Assembly (NCBI RefSeq): GCF_030546755.1
Contig: NZ_JAUOPE010000003.1
Span: forward strand, 186,001-250,000
Direction: 5' to 3'
DNA from: Colwellia sp. 1_MG-2023
GTDB lineage: Bacteria; Pseudomonadota; Gammaproteobacteria; Enterobacterales; Alteromonadaceae
Length of the DNA: 64,000 bases
Made by a program: the position numbers and the translations under genes. Position 1 is the stretch's first letter. The number at the start of each line of letters is the position of its first letter. The notes beneath the pieces are model-generated. The model searched no databases, was not told the origin of the DNA, and was given only the letters and a program-made list of their open reading frames with translations. Below are positions 1 to 8,329 of the stretch, one piece after another.

Positions 1-56
1 GTAAATCAGTCATGCGTGACGATATCAACGAGGACATGCTTCAGCAAATTCTGTAA
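1..56 (+). CDS. aroB: C-terminal end of a gene, probably 3-dehydroquinate synthase (aroB)
   Basis: An open frame enters from the left edge and ends at a TAA at 54-56, giving the tail KSVMRDDINEDMLQQIL. It stops 21 bases before damX. The assignment rests mainly on the conserved gammaproteobacterial order aroK-aroB-damX-dam, because 17 residues are too few to identify a family by themselves. The tail is acidic and helical, which fits the AroB C-terminus but does not prove it. Confidence 0.45.
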   Translation, partial: KSVMRDDINEDMLQQIL

Positions 57-77
57 AAATTTACAGATAGGTGAAAT

Positions 78-1562
78 ATGTCTTCGTTAGCGCAAGCTCT
101 TGAAACTCCAACACAACCAGAAAGCGTCACAACTATTAGTGCAACCGCACGTGTTGATTATATTTTACGATTTTCAAAACAAGCCGTTATGGTGGTGGAT
201 GAACAAATAGCTCTTTGTTCAAGTGTTGGTAGCCAATTTCTCAGTAACCTTTCGCCAGATCATAATGCCGCATATATTACTATGTCGGCAAAATTAAATA
301 ACCTACAAGTACGTTGCCGTATCATTGAACAACTATTTGGTAATACCCTTTTTGATCCAGAGCAATCGGTTGCTGTAAGCTTAATTAATCTTGTTAAAAA
401 GCATCAGCAGCCAGTGAGTATAGTTATTGATAATGCCCATTTATTGTCATTACAATTAACTCATGAATTGTGTCAATTGGCAGAAATTGCCAAAAAATCA
501 GATCATCACATTAGTATTTTAATGTTATCAACGCCGCAAGGTGGATTAAAAATTTGTGAGAACCAATCTTTATTCCATAAAAAATTAGCGATAATTTCGG
601 CTCAAACAGGCCAGTTGATTTCACATAATGCTAAACAGTTTAAACCACCTAAAAATTATTTAGCCATCACTCCAATGAAAAAGTGGTTAGCATTTTTTGT
701 TGTATTGTCTTTAATCGCAGCAGGAAGTGTTTATGTATTATTTAAACGAGACGTTTTTGGTTTTAGTACCACAATTGCTCATTTAACGGGAACGGAAAAC
801 ATCACGAAAAGTGAAGCGGGACAAACTAAGGATACATTTGTTCAAGTGACGGATAAGGTTGTTATATCGGCTCCTTCACAAGCTACAGCATCGGATATTT
901 TTAGCTCTTTAATGGAGCAACCATCCGTAAATGCTATTATCGGGGAAAAGATCCCTCAAGCCGCTCAACCCGTTGATATTATTAATGCGATTGAAGCTTA
1001 TCATCAAAACCTTGATGAAAAAATTACAAATGAAGCTGTATTAACCCGTGATGAGAATAATGAAATCACGCAAGCATCAATAGCACCAAATAAAGATGTT
1101 GTTACAGAGGTAGAAAAACAACCAAAATTAATGGCTGAAATTAGTGTTGAGAATATCGAAGCTTCTGTGGAACCTCTGACTAATGATCAAATTGGCGAAA
1201 ATCAACACTTACCCATAACAGAACCTGCGAAGATCAATGGTCAATACCAAGGTCAGGAGCAAGGTTTTGTGATTCAAATAGCAGGATTTACCCAACAAAA
1301 TGTTTTGAATGAATTTTTGGCGGAATATCAAGGCTTGTCCTTTTATCAATACCAACGTTTAGTTAATGATGAGACGATGACCATAGTGACGAGTCAATAT
1401 TTTCAAGACCGCCAACAAGCAGAACTAGCAATTACTCAGCTTCCACAAACGATCAAAGATAGATCGCCATGGATCAAAGCTATAACCACGATTAATGATG
1501 AAATCAATCGCTTTCAACGCTCCCAATCAGTAGAGAATCAAGTTACAATTCCCGCATCTTAG
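78..1562 (+). CDS. damX: DamX-like cell-division protein with SPOR domain
   Basis: Predicted inner-membrane septal-ring protein that binds denuded peptidoglycan through a C-terminal SPOR domain. Residues 20-190 resemble an ATPase-type fold (VIDNAHLL looks like a Walker B strand), but no GxxxxGK[ST] P-loop is present, so this part is probably not a working ATPase. One membrane helix lies near residues 203-222, followed by a long low-complexity periplasmic linker. The SPOR domain begins at GFVIQIAGF near residue 394 and runs to about 470. At 494 residues it is somewhat longer than E. coli DamX (about 430). It sits between the aroB tail and dam, the classical location, and is probably co-transcribed with dam (40-base gap). 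Confidence 0.85.
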   Translation: MSSLAQALETPTQPESVTTISATARVDYILRFSKQAVMVVDEQIALCSSVGSQFLSNLSPDHNAAYITMSAKLNNLQVRCRIIEQLFGNTLFDPEQSVAVSLINLVKKHQQPVSIVIDNAHLLSLQLTHELCQLAEIAKKSDHHISILMLSTPQGGLKICENQSLFHKKLAIISAQTGQLISHNAKQFKPPKNYLAITPMKKWLAFFVVLSLIAAGSVYVLFKRDVFGFSTTIAHLTGTENITKSEAGQTKDTFVQVTDKVVISAPSQATASDIFSSLMEQPSVNAIIGEKIPQAAQPVDIINAIEAYHQNLDEKITNEAVLTRDENNEITQASIAPNKDVVTEVEKQPKLMAEISVENIEASVEPLTNDQIGENQHLPITEPAKINGQYQGQEQGFVIQIAGFTQQNVLNEFLAEYQGLSFYQYQRLVNDETMTIVTSQYFQDRQQAELAITQLPQTIKDRSPWIKAITTINDEINRFQRSQSVENQVTIPAS

Positions 1563-1602
1563 CCTTTGAAGGCTAATCTGTCGTATTAGGGTGTTGAGCT
1601 AA

Positions 1603-2430
1603 ATGGTAAAAAAACATCGAGCGTTTTTAAAGTGGGCTGGTGGAAAATACAGTCTTAGCGATGTTATTAATAAAATGCTACCACCGGGAGATAGGCTAAT
1701 TGAGCCTTTTGTCGGTGCTGGCTCAGTTTTTTTAAATAGCGATCATCAAAGTTATATCTTAAACGATATCAATAAAGATTTGATTAACTTATATCAGATC
1801 ATTCAAAGTAAACCTCAGCAATTTATTGAGGACGCTAAAAAGATTTTCTGTCCAGAAAATAATCAAGCCGAAGCTTATTATCATTTACGGACCGAGTTTA
1901 ACGCGACGGTTGATAAATATTATCGTTCGCTACTTTTTTTATATATGAACCGCCATGGTTATAACGGCTTATGTCGATATAATAAATCTGGAGGTTACAA
2001 TGTCCCTTTTGGAAAATATAAGAAACCCTACTTTCCGGAAGATGAATTGTGGTTTTTTGCTGAAAAAGCTCAAAATGCCATCTTTATTTGTGAGAGCTAT
2101 CGACAAACATTTGCGAGAGCTGAAAATGGCGATGTTATTTATTGTGATCCACCCTATGTGCCGTTAAGTAAAACTGCCAGTTTTACCAGTTATGCAGGAA
2201 ATGGTTTTGGTTTAGATGAGCAAGCAGACTTAGCGAATGCGGCAGAAGAAATCGTCGAAAATAAAGATGTTAGTGTGTTAATTAGTAATCATGACACAAT
2301 ATGGACTCGCAAGATTTATCAGGGCGCCAATAAAAAGAAATCGATTCAAGTGGCGAGAACCATTAGTCAAAAGGGGGGAGGACGAAAAAAAGTGGCTGAG
2401 TTAATGGTACTTTATAATGCTAAAAAATAA
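1603..2430 (+). CDS. dam: DNA adenine methyltransferase Dam (GATC)
   Basis: Class alpha N6-adenine methyltransferase that transfers a methyl group from SAM to adenine in GATC, with roles in mismatch repair and replication timing. The N-terminal FLKWAGGK (residues 8-15) and the SAM-binding EPFVGAGS (34-41) are present, and the catalytic DPPY is at about residues 182-185 (CDPPYVPL). The 275 residues match the usual length of about 270-280. The chosen ATG gives the standard N-terminus just ahead of the KWAGGK motif. Position directly after damX is typical. No odd residues were seen, so it should be the housekeeping enzyme rather than a restriction-linked orphan. Confidence 0.95.
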   Translation: MVKKHRAFLKWAGGKYSLSDVINKMLPPGDRLIEPFVGAGSVFLNSDHQSYILNDINKDLINLYQIIQSKPQQFIEDAKKIFCPENNQAEAYYHLRTEFNATVDKYYRSLLFLYMNRHGYNGLCRYNKSGGYNVPFGKYKKPYFPEDELWFFAEKAQNAIFICESYRQTFARAENGDVIYCDPPYVPLSKTASFTSYAGNGFGLDEQADLANAAEEIVENKDVSVLISNHDTIWTRKIYQGANKKKSIQVARTISQKGGGRKKVAELMVLYNAKK

Positions 2431-2452
2431 TGACAATAAGCTGAAAAATTGC

Positions 2453-2638
2453 TTAGTTTAGCACGATAGAAACTATGCTGATCAAAGCACCTATAAAGAT
2501 AATTACGCCAAGCAATCCAATAATAACAAAGTGGCTGAACTTGCCTTCAGTAAAATCTTTTTCCCTGTTTTTATCACTTTGGACGCCTAAAAATGCTGAA
2601 GCAACACTTTTAATGGTGTTTCGTATCTTCTGAGTCAT
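2453..2638 (-). CDS. DUF2970 small membrane protein
   Basis: A 61-residue protein with a charged N-terminal half and one C-terminal hydrophobic helix (residues about 38-60, VIIGLLGVIIFIGALISIV). The pattern of an amphipathic KSVASAFLGVQS segment followed by one transmembrane helix is that of the DUF2970 family, whose function is unknown. It lies convergent to dam with a 22-base gap and shares a divergent upstream region with the channel-like gene at 2798. The call rests on overall pattern, not on a catalytic motif. Confidence 0.7.
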   Translation of the reverse strand: MTQKIRNTIKSVASAFLGVQSDKNREKDFTEGKFSHFVIIGLLGVIIFIGALISIVSIVLN

Positions 2639-2797
2639 TCTTTTCCCTAATACTGTTATGCATCACTTTGATAGTAAACTAAAGACGTAATCTAAATGCA
2701 AGTATTTAAACACTTTTTATTTGTTAGCTCGTACTATGGTTATGTAGAAAATTTGTGTATATTCAGCCACTAAAAATACTTATTAAAAGGATTTTCA

Positions 2798-3949
2798 ATG
2801 ACATTGATAAATAAGCCGAATAATTTTAGAAAAATAATGTGGCGAGTTTCTCATGTTTTATCGCTGATTTTTCTAGTAGTTATTGTGCTAACTTGGCTGC
2901 ATGTCGATAACCATTATCAGCCGAATATCGATCAGCTTATATCCACAGAAGCTGCTCAAAAGAGTCTTACTGATAAATTACAAAATACACCTGGGTTTAG
3001 TAAACAAGAGGTGACCTTCATTCCTACCGGTTTTTTTATTCAATCTCTCGCGTTCAAAAGTTCAAATGACGTTAACGTAACAGGTTATGTATGGCAAACA
3101 CTGCCAACTGAAGATAACAATAGTCAAACGTTGCAACCCAGTTTTATATTTCCTGAACAAGTAGCAGGTTCTGAATTGGAGTTGAAATATCAGCAAACAG
3201 TTGAGGGTGGCACGGTTTATGGCTGGTTTTTCAATGTTGTGTTAAGACAAAACTTTAACTATTTAGATTATCCATTAGATCATAAGACAGTGTGGATCAG
3301 AATTTCTCCTAAAATTTCAGAACGGAATTTGATTTTTACGCCAGCGTTAGATAACTATAAATCAACCCAATTGGGTCAATCATTTGGCATTGAACAAGAT
3401 TTAGTGTTGGGTGATTGGCAAGTTGATGAGACTTTTTTCGACTTTAAAACGATTCATTATGATACCGATTTTGGGACAAGTTTTAATTTGCAAAAATATG
3501 AATACCCAGAACTTTACTTTAATGTAGTAATGAAAAGAAAATTCTTAAATGCCTTTATTATTAACTTAGTACCTTTATTAACGGTAGCAACCTTGTTATT
3601 TGCTTTATTAATGACGGTAACAGCAGAGCCTAAAAAAAGAGAGTCGTTAGGGTTTAATTTTACCGGTGTTATTTCAATTGTTTCTGCGTTGTTTTTTGTC
3701 GTATTAATTTCGCATATTCAATTACGCGAGCAATTTTCTGAAGATGGCATCGTCTATATCGAATATTTCTTTTTATTGATGTACTTCTTAATGGTGATGC
3801 TAATTATTAATACTTATTTCTTTTCACAAGGAAAAGCGGTTACGTCAAAATGGATAATGGTGGAAGATAATTTATTGCCTAAGCTGTGCTTTTGGCCTTT
3901 TACTTTAGGTGTTATGGCATTGATAACCTTGATTAAATTTGTACTTTGA
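2798..3949 (+). CDS. Predicted pentameric ligand-gated ion channel-like membrane protein
   Basis: Residues 1-35 contain an N-terminal membrane helix. Residues 50-245 form a beta-rich extracytoplasmic domain. Four closely spaced C-terminal hydrophobic helices follow. The domain carries a Pro-loop-like segment (NYLDYPLDHKTVWI) comparable to the YPFDxQ element of prokaryotic pLGICs such as GLIC. The first C-terminal helix has the expected internal proline (IINLVPLLTVATLLF), and a Ser/Ile/Val-rich second helix ends in a short charged loop before helix three, as in M2-M3. No cysteines flank the Pro-loop. The extra N-terminal helix is unusual. A good start lies after an AAAAGGATT ribosome site. Fold assignment is inference from pattern; ligand and ion are unknown. 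Confidence 0.5.
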   Translation: MTLINKPNNFRKIMWRVSHVLSLIFLVVIVLTWLHVDNHYQPNIDQLISTEAAQKSLTDKLQNTPGFSKQEVTFIPTGFFIQSLAFKSSNDVNVTGYVWQTLPTEDNNSQTLQPSFIFPEQVAGSELELKYQQTVEGGTVYGWFFNVVLRQNFNYLDYPLDHKTVWIRISPKISERNLIFTPALDNYKSTQLGQSFGIEQDLVLGDWQVDETFFDFKTIHYDTDFGTSFNLQKYEYPELYFNVVMKRKFLNAFIINLVPLLTVATLLFALLMTVTAEPKKRESLGFNFTGVISIVSALFFVVLISHIQLREQFSEDGIVYIEYFFLLMYFLMVMLIINTYFFSQGKAVTSKWIMVEDNLLPKLCFWPFTLGVMALITLIKFVL

Positions 3950-3976
3950 AAAAGTATCTATATGCAATAGCTCAAT

Positions 3977-4324
3977 AAAAAACGCATAGTTAATATTAGG
4001 GGCTGTTGATCTTTCGATATTGTTTTTGCAGCATTTTGTTGGGTATTTATACAAGGCAGAGCTTTTGTAATATGGTTATTCCACATAAAAAGGCGATAAA
4101 GACTTTATGCTCCTGCAAAGTCACCTTACCTCACATCCTTGTGGGGCAACGCCGTAAAAATGACCAACAAACGCTGTCCGAAGGATTCGGCTAAAATCGT
4201 TTTACTCTTTGTTGAGTAGTATTTGCTTAGAATGACTAGGCTACACACAACTCGCCGCGATTAAAACGATTTTATCTCGAACAAAATTTAACCTCGAAAG
4301 AGCAACAGCCCCTATGCGTTTTTT
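3977..4324. terminator. Bidirectional terminator hairpin split by a MITE
   Basis: The arm AAAAAACGCATA at 3977-3988 and its exact complement TATGCGTTTTTT at 4313-4324 would form a 12-bp A/T-flanked hairpin with an 8-base loop if the 314-bp element at 3999-4312 and one TA copy were removed. It lies between two convergent genes, as expected for a shared intrinsic terminator. Confidence 0.7.
3999..4312 (+). mobile_element. MITE copy 1 (IS630/Tc1-like, TA target duplication)
   Basis: 314-bp non-coding element bounded by inverted ends GGGGCTGTTGATCTTTCG (3999-4016) and CGAAAGAGCAACAGCCCC (4295-4312), flanked by TA on both sides (3997-3998 and 4313-4314). It also holds an internal inverted pair built on TAAAATCGTTTTA. 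Copy 3 at 50784-51097 has the same length and is nearly identical in the opposite orientation. TA duplication and no transposase point to a passively mobilised element of the IS630/Tc1-mariner group. Confidence 0.8.
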
Positions 4325-4359
4325 AATATTTAGCGTCGAAATACGTTAAAAATATTTTC

Positions 4360-5034
4360 TTAGAAAGAGGCGCCGATACTTAATACTAATGATTCTTCGC
4401 CTTTGCCTGTTTCAACATCTAACTCTTCTGAATTAGAAATTAATGCAACACCAATATCAAAACCAGAAATTGACGTGCCGTAACCAAGCTCTACGTATTC
4501 ACCGTCAAAATCTTTACCCCATGAACCAAGCGTTGCGTATAAACCTGACTCACCTTCTACAGTTAATGAAACAAAATCGTAGTCAGATTCATCAATACCT
4601 AAGTCTTTGTCTTCTTCGTGAGTACCAACATTGTATGAAAGTGAAAACATACCATAAGCAGCGCTTAAGTTAATTTCGTTATACGCTGAATCAAAATCAC
4701 CTGTGTATTGATACGTAGTGAAACCAGCACTTAAGCTAATACCGCTATCTGTTTCTATTCCGTAACCCGCATAAAAATCAATTTCGATGCCGTCTTGTAC
4801 ATCTGCAGCCCAAGTTCCAGCGTAAAAGCCACCTTTTTCAAGGTCTAAGCCACCGCTTGCTGAAGCTGTAGTGGTTTGTGCAATACCACGGAAAAAGTAT
4901 TGTGATACAACGCCAACGTTGCCACTTAATCCTTCAATACCACCAAGGCCTTCTTCGGCACTAGCGTTAAATGAAGCGATTGAAGCTGTTAAAAGAGTTG
5001 AAGAGAGTGCGATATTTAATAGTGTTTTTTTCAT
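4360..5034 (-). CDS. TorF family putative porin
   Basis: 224-residue outer-membrane beta-barrel precursor. A signal peptide covers residues 1-26, with cleavage expected after SFNASA. The mature start GLSGNVGVVSQYFFRGIAQT has the NVxxxSxYxFRGxxQ signature of the Gcw_chp/TorF family. Alternating aromatic strands continue to a C-terminal Phe (LSIGASF*), the usual BAM recognition end. In many gammaproteobacteria this family is found near glnK-amtB. Here no such neighbour is present, but the promoter carries a sigma-54 element and an NtrC-like site, so nitrogen control is inferred. The substrate is unknown. Confidence 0.8.
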   Translation of the reverse strand: MKKTLLNIALSSTLLTASIASFNASAEEGLGGIEGLSGNVGVVSQYFFRGIAQTTTASASGGLDLEKGGFYAGTWAADVQDGIEIDFYAGYGIETDSGISLSAGFTTYQYTGDFDSAYNEINLSAAYGMFSLSYNVGTHEEDKDLGIDESDYDFVSLTVEGESGLYATLGSWGKDFDGEYVELGYGTSISGFDIGVALISNSEELDVETGKGEESLVLSIGASF

Positions 5035-5060
5035 GTGATTCTCATTTAGTTTATTTTTGT

Positions 5061-5087
5061 TACTTTAAGATTGCAAAGAGAGTGCCT
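5061..5087 (-). promoter_or_regulatory. Sigma-54 promoter of the TorF porin gene
   Basis: Read on the minus strand, AGGCAC-TCTCT-TTGCA matches TGGCAC-N5-TTGC at all but the first base, with GG at 5086-5085 and GC at 5074-5073 separated by exactly 10 bases. The predicted start of transcription is near 5061, which is 27 nt from the ATG at 5034. Confidence 0.7.
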
Positions 5088-5190
5088 GAATAACAAAAAA
5101 TATATTTCATATAAAAATCAATTAATTAAGTGTTTTTTATAAAAAATGACTAATTTGCGATGATCAATAATAGTGCGCGTGTTTCAACAA

Positions 5191-5207
5191 TGCTCAAAAA
5201 AGGTGCA
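5191..5207. promoter_or_regulatory. NtrC-like enhancer site upstream of the TorF gene
   Basis: TGCTCAAAAAAGGTGCA matches the NtrC consensus TGCACCAAAATGGTGCA at 14 of 17 bases. Its centre is about 138 bases upstream of the predicted sigma-54 start, a normal enhancer distance. Confidence 0.55.
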
Positions 5208-5449
5208 TTATTATTGATGACTAATCATAGGATAACTTTTATCTTTTCGTTAAATTATTCAAGAAATACGTTAAAGATGAAATGTGAAAAAATGACTTAA
5301 AATATTGAGTTTAAACAAGCAAGAGCAAGCATTTTTATCATTAAGGGTAAATGTATAGCCTGCAAAAATAAAATAGCCAAAATTGTCTTTATGCTTCATT
5401 TTTAGTCGTGTTTTAGGTAAAGTAGCGCTGTTTTTTAAAGGGGAAAATA
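5208..5449. other. Non-coding stretch upstream of rpe
   Basis: The space from 5035 to 5449 between the divergent porin and rpe genes holds the sigma-54 and NtrC elements above; 5208-5449 is AT-rich. I see no supported gene here. A minus-strand open frame overlapping the start of rpe has no ribosome site or family resemblance. Confidence 0.6.
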
Positions 5450-6124
5450 ATGTCTTCATATTTAATTGCGCCATCCATACTTTCAGCTGATTTCGCTCGT
5501 TTAGGCGAGGATGTGGCAAATGTTCTTGCAGCGGGGGCTGATGTTGTACATTTTGATGTCATGGATAACCACTTTGTCCCTAATTTAACTTTTGGTCCAA
5601 TGATCTGTCAGTCTTTACGAGACTATGGCATTACAGCTCCAATTGATGTGCATTTGATGGTTAAACCTGTAGATAGTCTTATTCCTGGTTTTGCAAAAGC
5701 AGGAGCTGATATTATTACTTTTCATCCTGAAGGCAGTGATCATATCGATAGGACATTACAATTAATTAAAGATCATGGCTGTAAAGCCGGCTTAGTATTA
5801 AACCCTGCGACCCCTTTGCATTGTTTAGATTTCGTCATGGATAAGCTCGACGTCATTTTATTAATGTCTGTGAACCCAGGCTTTGGCGGACAGTCTTTTA
5901 TTCCGACAACTTTAGAGAAAATAAAGTTAGTTCGCGAAAAAATTACTGCTAGTGGTCGAGATATTCGATTAGAAGTAGATGGTGGTGTTAAAGCTGATAA
6001 TATTGCTGAAATAGCCGCCGCGGGTGCGGATATGTTTGTTGCTGGTTCGGCTATATTTTCAAAACCCAATTACCAACAGGCAATTGATGAAATGCGAGCT
6101 CAACTCGCGACAGTGAAAAAATAA
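5450..6124 (+). CDS. rpe: Ribulose-phosphate 3-epimerase
   Basis: Interconverts D-ribulose 5-phosphate and D-xylulose 5-phosphate in the pentose phosphate pathway, in the cytoplasm. It has the TIM-barrel landmarks: [16 protein letters not shown] at the N-terminus, the metal-binding [18 protein letters not shown], and the late phosphate-binding [13 protein letters not shown] and EVDGGV. The 224 residues match the family length. The ATG at 5450 follows a clear AAAGGGGAA ribosome site. In E. coli the gene order is dam-rpe-gph-trpS; gph is absent here and trpS follows after 61 bases. Confidence 0.95.
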   Translation: MSSYLIAPSILSADFARLGEDVANVLAAGADVVHFDVMDNHFVPNLTFGPMICQSLRDYGITAPIDVHLMVKPVDSLIPGFAKAGADIITFHPEGSDHIDRTLQLIKDHGCKAGLVLNPATPLHCLDFVMDKLDVILLMSVNPGFGGQSFIPTTLEKIKLVREKITASGRDIRLEVDGGVKADNIAEIAAAGADMFVAGSAIFSKPNYQQAIDEMRAQLATVKK

Positions 6125-6185
6125 TCTAAAATTGATCAAGTAAATCAATTTTTATCAAAAATCGTTATTTAGGTATAGAAATCTC

Positions 6186-7190
6186 ATGAGCAAACCTGTT
6201 GTATTAAGTGGCTGTCAGCCATCGGGCGAATTAACTATTGGTAATTATTTAGGTGCACTTAAGCAGTGGGTAAATATGCAAGATTCGCATCATTGTTATT
6301 ACATGTTAGTAAATCAACATGCTATTACTGTTCGCCCTGATCCTGCTGCCCTACGCAAAGCAACGCTTGATGGTTTAGCTTTATACTTAGCATGTGGGGT
6401 TGATCCTGAGAAAAGCACAATATTTATACAGTCTCATGTGCCTGAGCATGCTCAACTGAGTTGGGTTTTAAGTTGTTACACCCAAATGGGTGAGTTAAAT
6501 CGAATGACTCAATATAAAGATAAGTCACAAAAATCTGAAGCGAATATGAATTCGGGATTGTTCACTTATCCGGTATTAATGGCAGCGGATATATTATTAT
6601 ATCGTGCGGATCGTGTGCCTGTTGGCGATGATCAAAAGCAACATTTAGAGTTAGCGCGTGATATTGCTACCCGTTTTAACAATATATATGGTGATGTTTT
6701 TGTGGTGCCTGACCCATATATCCCTGAGCATGGGGCTCGTGTGATGAGTTTACTTGAGCCGACTAAGAAAATGTCAAAGTCGGATACCAACCCAGGTAAT
6801 TTTATTGGCTTGTTAGAAGATCCAAAGAAAATCGCTAAAAAGATTAAACGAGCAGTAACTGATTCCGATGAGCAAGCCCGTATCTATTTTGATATTGAAG
6901 AAAAACCAGGTGTATCTAATTTATTATCGCTTTTATCCTGTGCTACAGGACAAAGTGTTGAGCAATTGCTGCCACAATACGAAGATAAAATGTATGGTCA
7001 TTTAAAAGGTGATGTAGCAGACGCGGTTGTAGCAATGCTAGAGCCTATACAAGAAAAGTATCATCAGTATCGTAATGACCAAGCATTAATGGAACAAGTC
7101 ATGCGTAACGGCGCTGAAAAAGCCTCTGTGCGTGCCAGTAAAATTTTGACCTCAGTTTATGATGCCGTTGGTTTTATTGCTAAACCTTAA
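6186..7190 (+). CDS. trpS: Tryptophanyl-tRNA synthetase
   Basis: Class Ic aminoacyl-tRNA synthetase that charges tRNA-Trp. The HIGH-equivalent TIGN is at residues 17-20, following the [17 protein letters not shown]-terminus. KMSKS is near residues 195-199 in [14 protein letters not shown], and a C-terminal helical anticodon region follows. The 334 residues are the usual length. It probably forms an operon with rpe, and no T-box or attenuator was recognised upstream. Confidence 0.95.
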   Translation: MSKPVVLSGCQPSGELTIGNYLGALKQWVNMQDSHHCYYMLVNQHAITVRPDPAALRKATLDGLALYLACGVDPEKSTIFIQSHVPEHAQLSWVLSCYTQMGELNRMTQYKDKSQKSEANMNSGLFTYPVLMAADILLYRADRVPVGDDQKQHLELARDIATRFNNIYGDVFVVPDPYIPEHGARVMSLLEPTKKMSKSDTNPGNFIGLLEDPKKIAKKIKRAVTDSDEQARIYFDIEEKPGVSNLLSLLSCATGQSVEQLLPQYEDKMYGHLKGDVADAVVAMLEPIQEKYHQYRNDQALMEQVMRNGAEKASVRASKILTSVYDAVGFIAKP

Positions 7191-7254
7191 CGTTTGCGAT
7201 AAACGTCTATACTTAATAGGTATTTCTGCATATAGCAAATAAAAGGATAAAGTA

Positions 7255-8163
7255 TTGAAAACACTAAACCGTTATCATGTAATGTCTGTTTTCTATATTT
7301 TATCCTTATCGATTGGATCTGACGTATTTGCCAGAGCATTTGAACAAGCGGTTCAAAACAATGACAAAAAACCGCTTATTTGGTTAGTGGAAGACAAAAA
7401 AGAAAATCTTAACCTGCTCACTATGAGTGCGCCAACGACGTCAGTTGCTACCTATATCGAAAGTCGTGTTATCGGCCAATTAAAGCAATATGATATTGTT
7501 GTTCAACGCATGTCGATAAAGCGTATTGAGCAAGTCCTTCAAACCACACCGAATGCATGTGTGGCAAACCGAGCAAAACTTGAATCGCGTCAAAAGTATT
7601 CTTTATTTTCAACACCACAAGCATTTTATTTAACCCATAAACTTTTTCGTTATAACCAGCGCACGCCACTCGATGAACAACTATTTAATGCTGATGGAGA
7701 AATCACCAGCCTTAAAGCAGTATTTGATTACACACCTAATGAAATTATAGGACTTGCTAGCGGGGTTTCTTTTGGACCATTTCTAGATATTGAAGTGGGT
7801 AAATTAGCAAAGAAAAATATTTATTTTCGCGGTGGAGTAAACCGAGTTACCGCACTTGAAGCTATGCTATATGCTAACCGAGTAGATTATTTATTGGCAT
7901 TGCCTATTGATATGAAGCCTAATCAAGCTCAAAAAGCTTTATTAGAACAACATGCCATAGCGGGCGCGCCACCGTATTTGATTGCTCATATTAGTTGCTC
8001 AAAAAGTCAGGAAGGGGCTGCAGCTATTAATGCCATAAATGATATTTTAGATAAAATGTATCGCGGTGAAGATTACTATTTAGCCCATAAAAAATGGTTT
8101 CCAGAGCAGGACTTAATTAAATTACAGCGTTATTTAAAAGAAAAGTTTGTCAAAACCCCTTAG
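7255..8163 (+). CDS. Periplasmic solute-binding-like protein (SBP family 3 type)
   Basis: 302 residues with an N-terminal signal-like hydrophobic segment (residues 8-25). The body resembles the amino-acid-binding periplasmic fold without a lipobox: a PLIWLVEDKKENL strand, ANRAKLESRQKYSLFSTPQA, a hinge region, and a C-terminal lobe ending in QDLIKLQRYLKEKF. No transporter genes are adjacent, so it may be a sensor component or orphan binding protein. A TTG start at 7255 is chosen because AAAAGGA lies 7 bases upstream; an internal ATG at 7279 would shorten the signal segment. Confidence 0.55.
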   Translation: MKTLNRYHVMSVFYILSLSIGSDVFARAFEQAVQNNDKKPLIWLVEDKKENLNLLTMSAPTTSVATYIESRVIGQLKQYDIVVQRMSIKRIEQVLQTTPNACVANRAKLESRQKYSLFSTPQAFYLTHKLFRYNQRTPLDEQLFNADGEITSLKAVFDYTPNEIIGLASGVSFGPFLDIEVGKLAKKNIYFRGGVNRVTALEAMLYANRVDYLLALPIDMKPNQAQKALLEQHAIAGAPPYLIAHISCSKSQEGAAAINAINDILDKMYRGEDYYLAHKKWFPEQDLIKLQRYLKEKFVKTP

Positions 8164-8264
8164 TTAAATACCCCAATCTATGAGTACATTCTATGCGTAT
8201 CTCATTGAGATTTTATCGTATTTTTTATCATGAAAATTAGAGCAATTAGCGTTATTGTGCCAAT

Positions 8265-8297
8265 AAAAAAGCTCAAATATCTGCTAAATATTTGAGC
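8265..8297 (-). terminator. Intrinsic terminator of the FHA/protease operon
   Basis: GCTCAAATAT (8271-8280) pairs with ATATTTGAGC (8288-8297) around a 7-base loop. Read on the minus strand the 10-bp stem is followed by a T6 run (A6 at 8265-8270). Confidence 0.75.
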
Positions 8298-8329
8298 TTG
8301 AATCATACTTAAAAGATGATTAAATTGAT

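Noticed and set aside
4006-4194. 62-residue open frame shared by MITE copies 1 and 3
   Set aside because: It begins with a TTG inside the terminal repeat, lacks a ribosome site, and the two copies differ mostly by amino-acid-changing substitutions, as expected of non-coding DNA.
5271-5519. 82-residue minus-strand frame overlapping the rpe start
   Set aside because: No ribosome site, no family pattern, overlaps a conserved gene.
6125-6185. Missing gph between rpe and trpS
   Set aside because: Absence from this location is common outside enterobacteria and says nothing without the whole genome.
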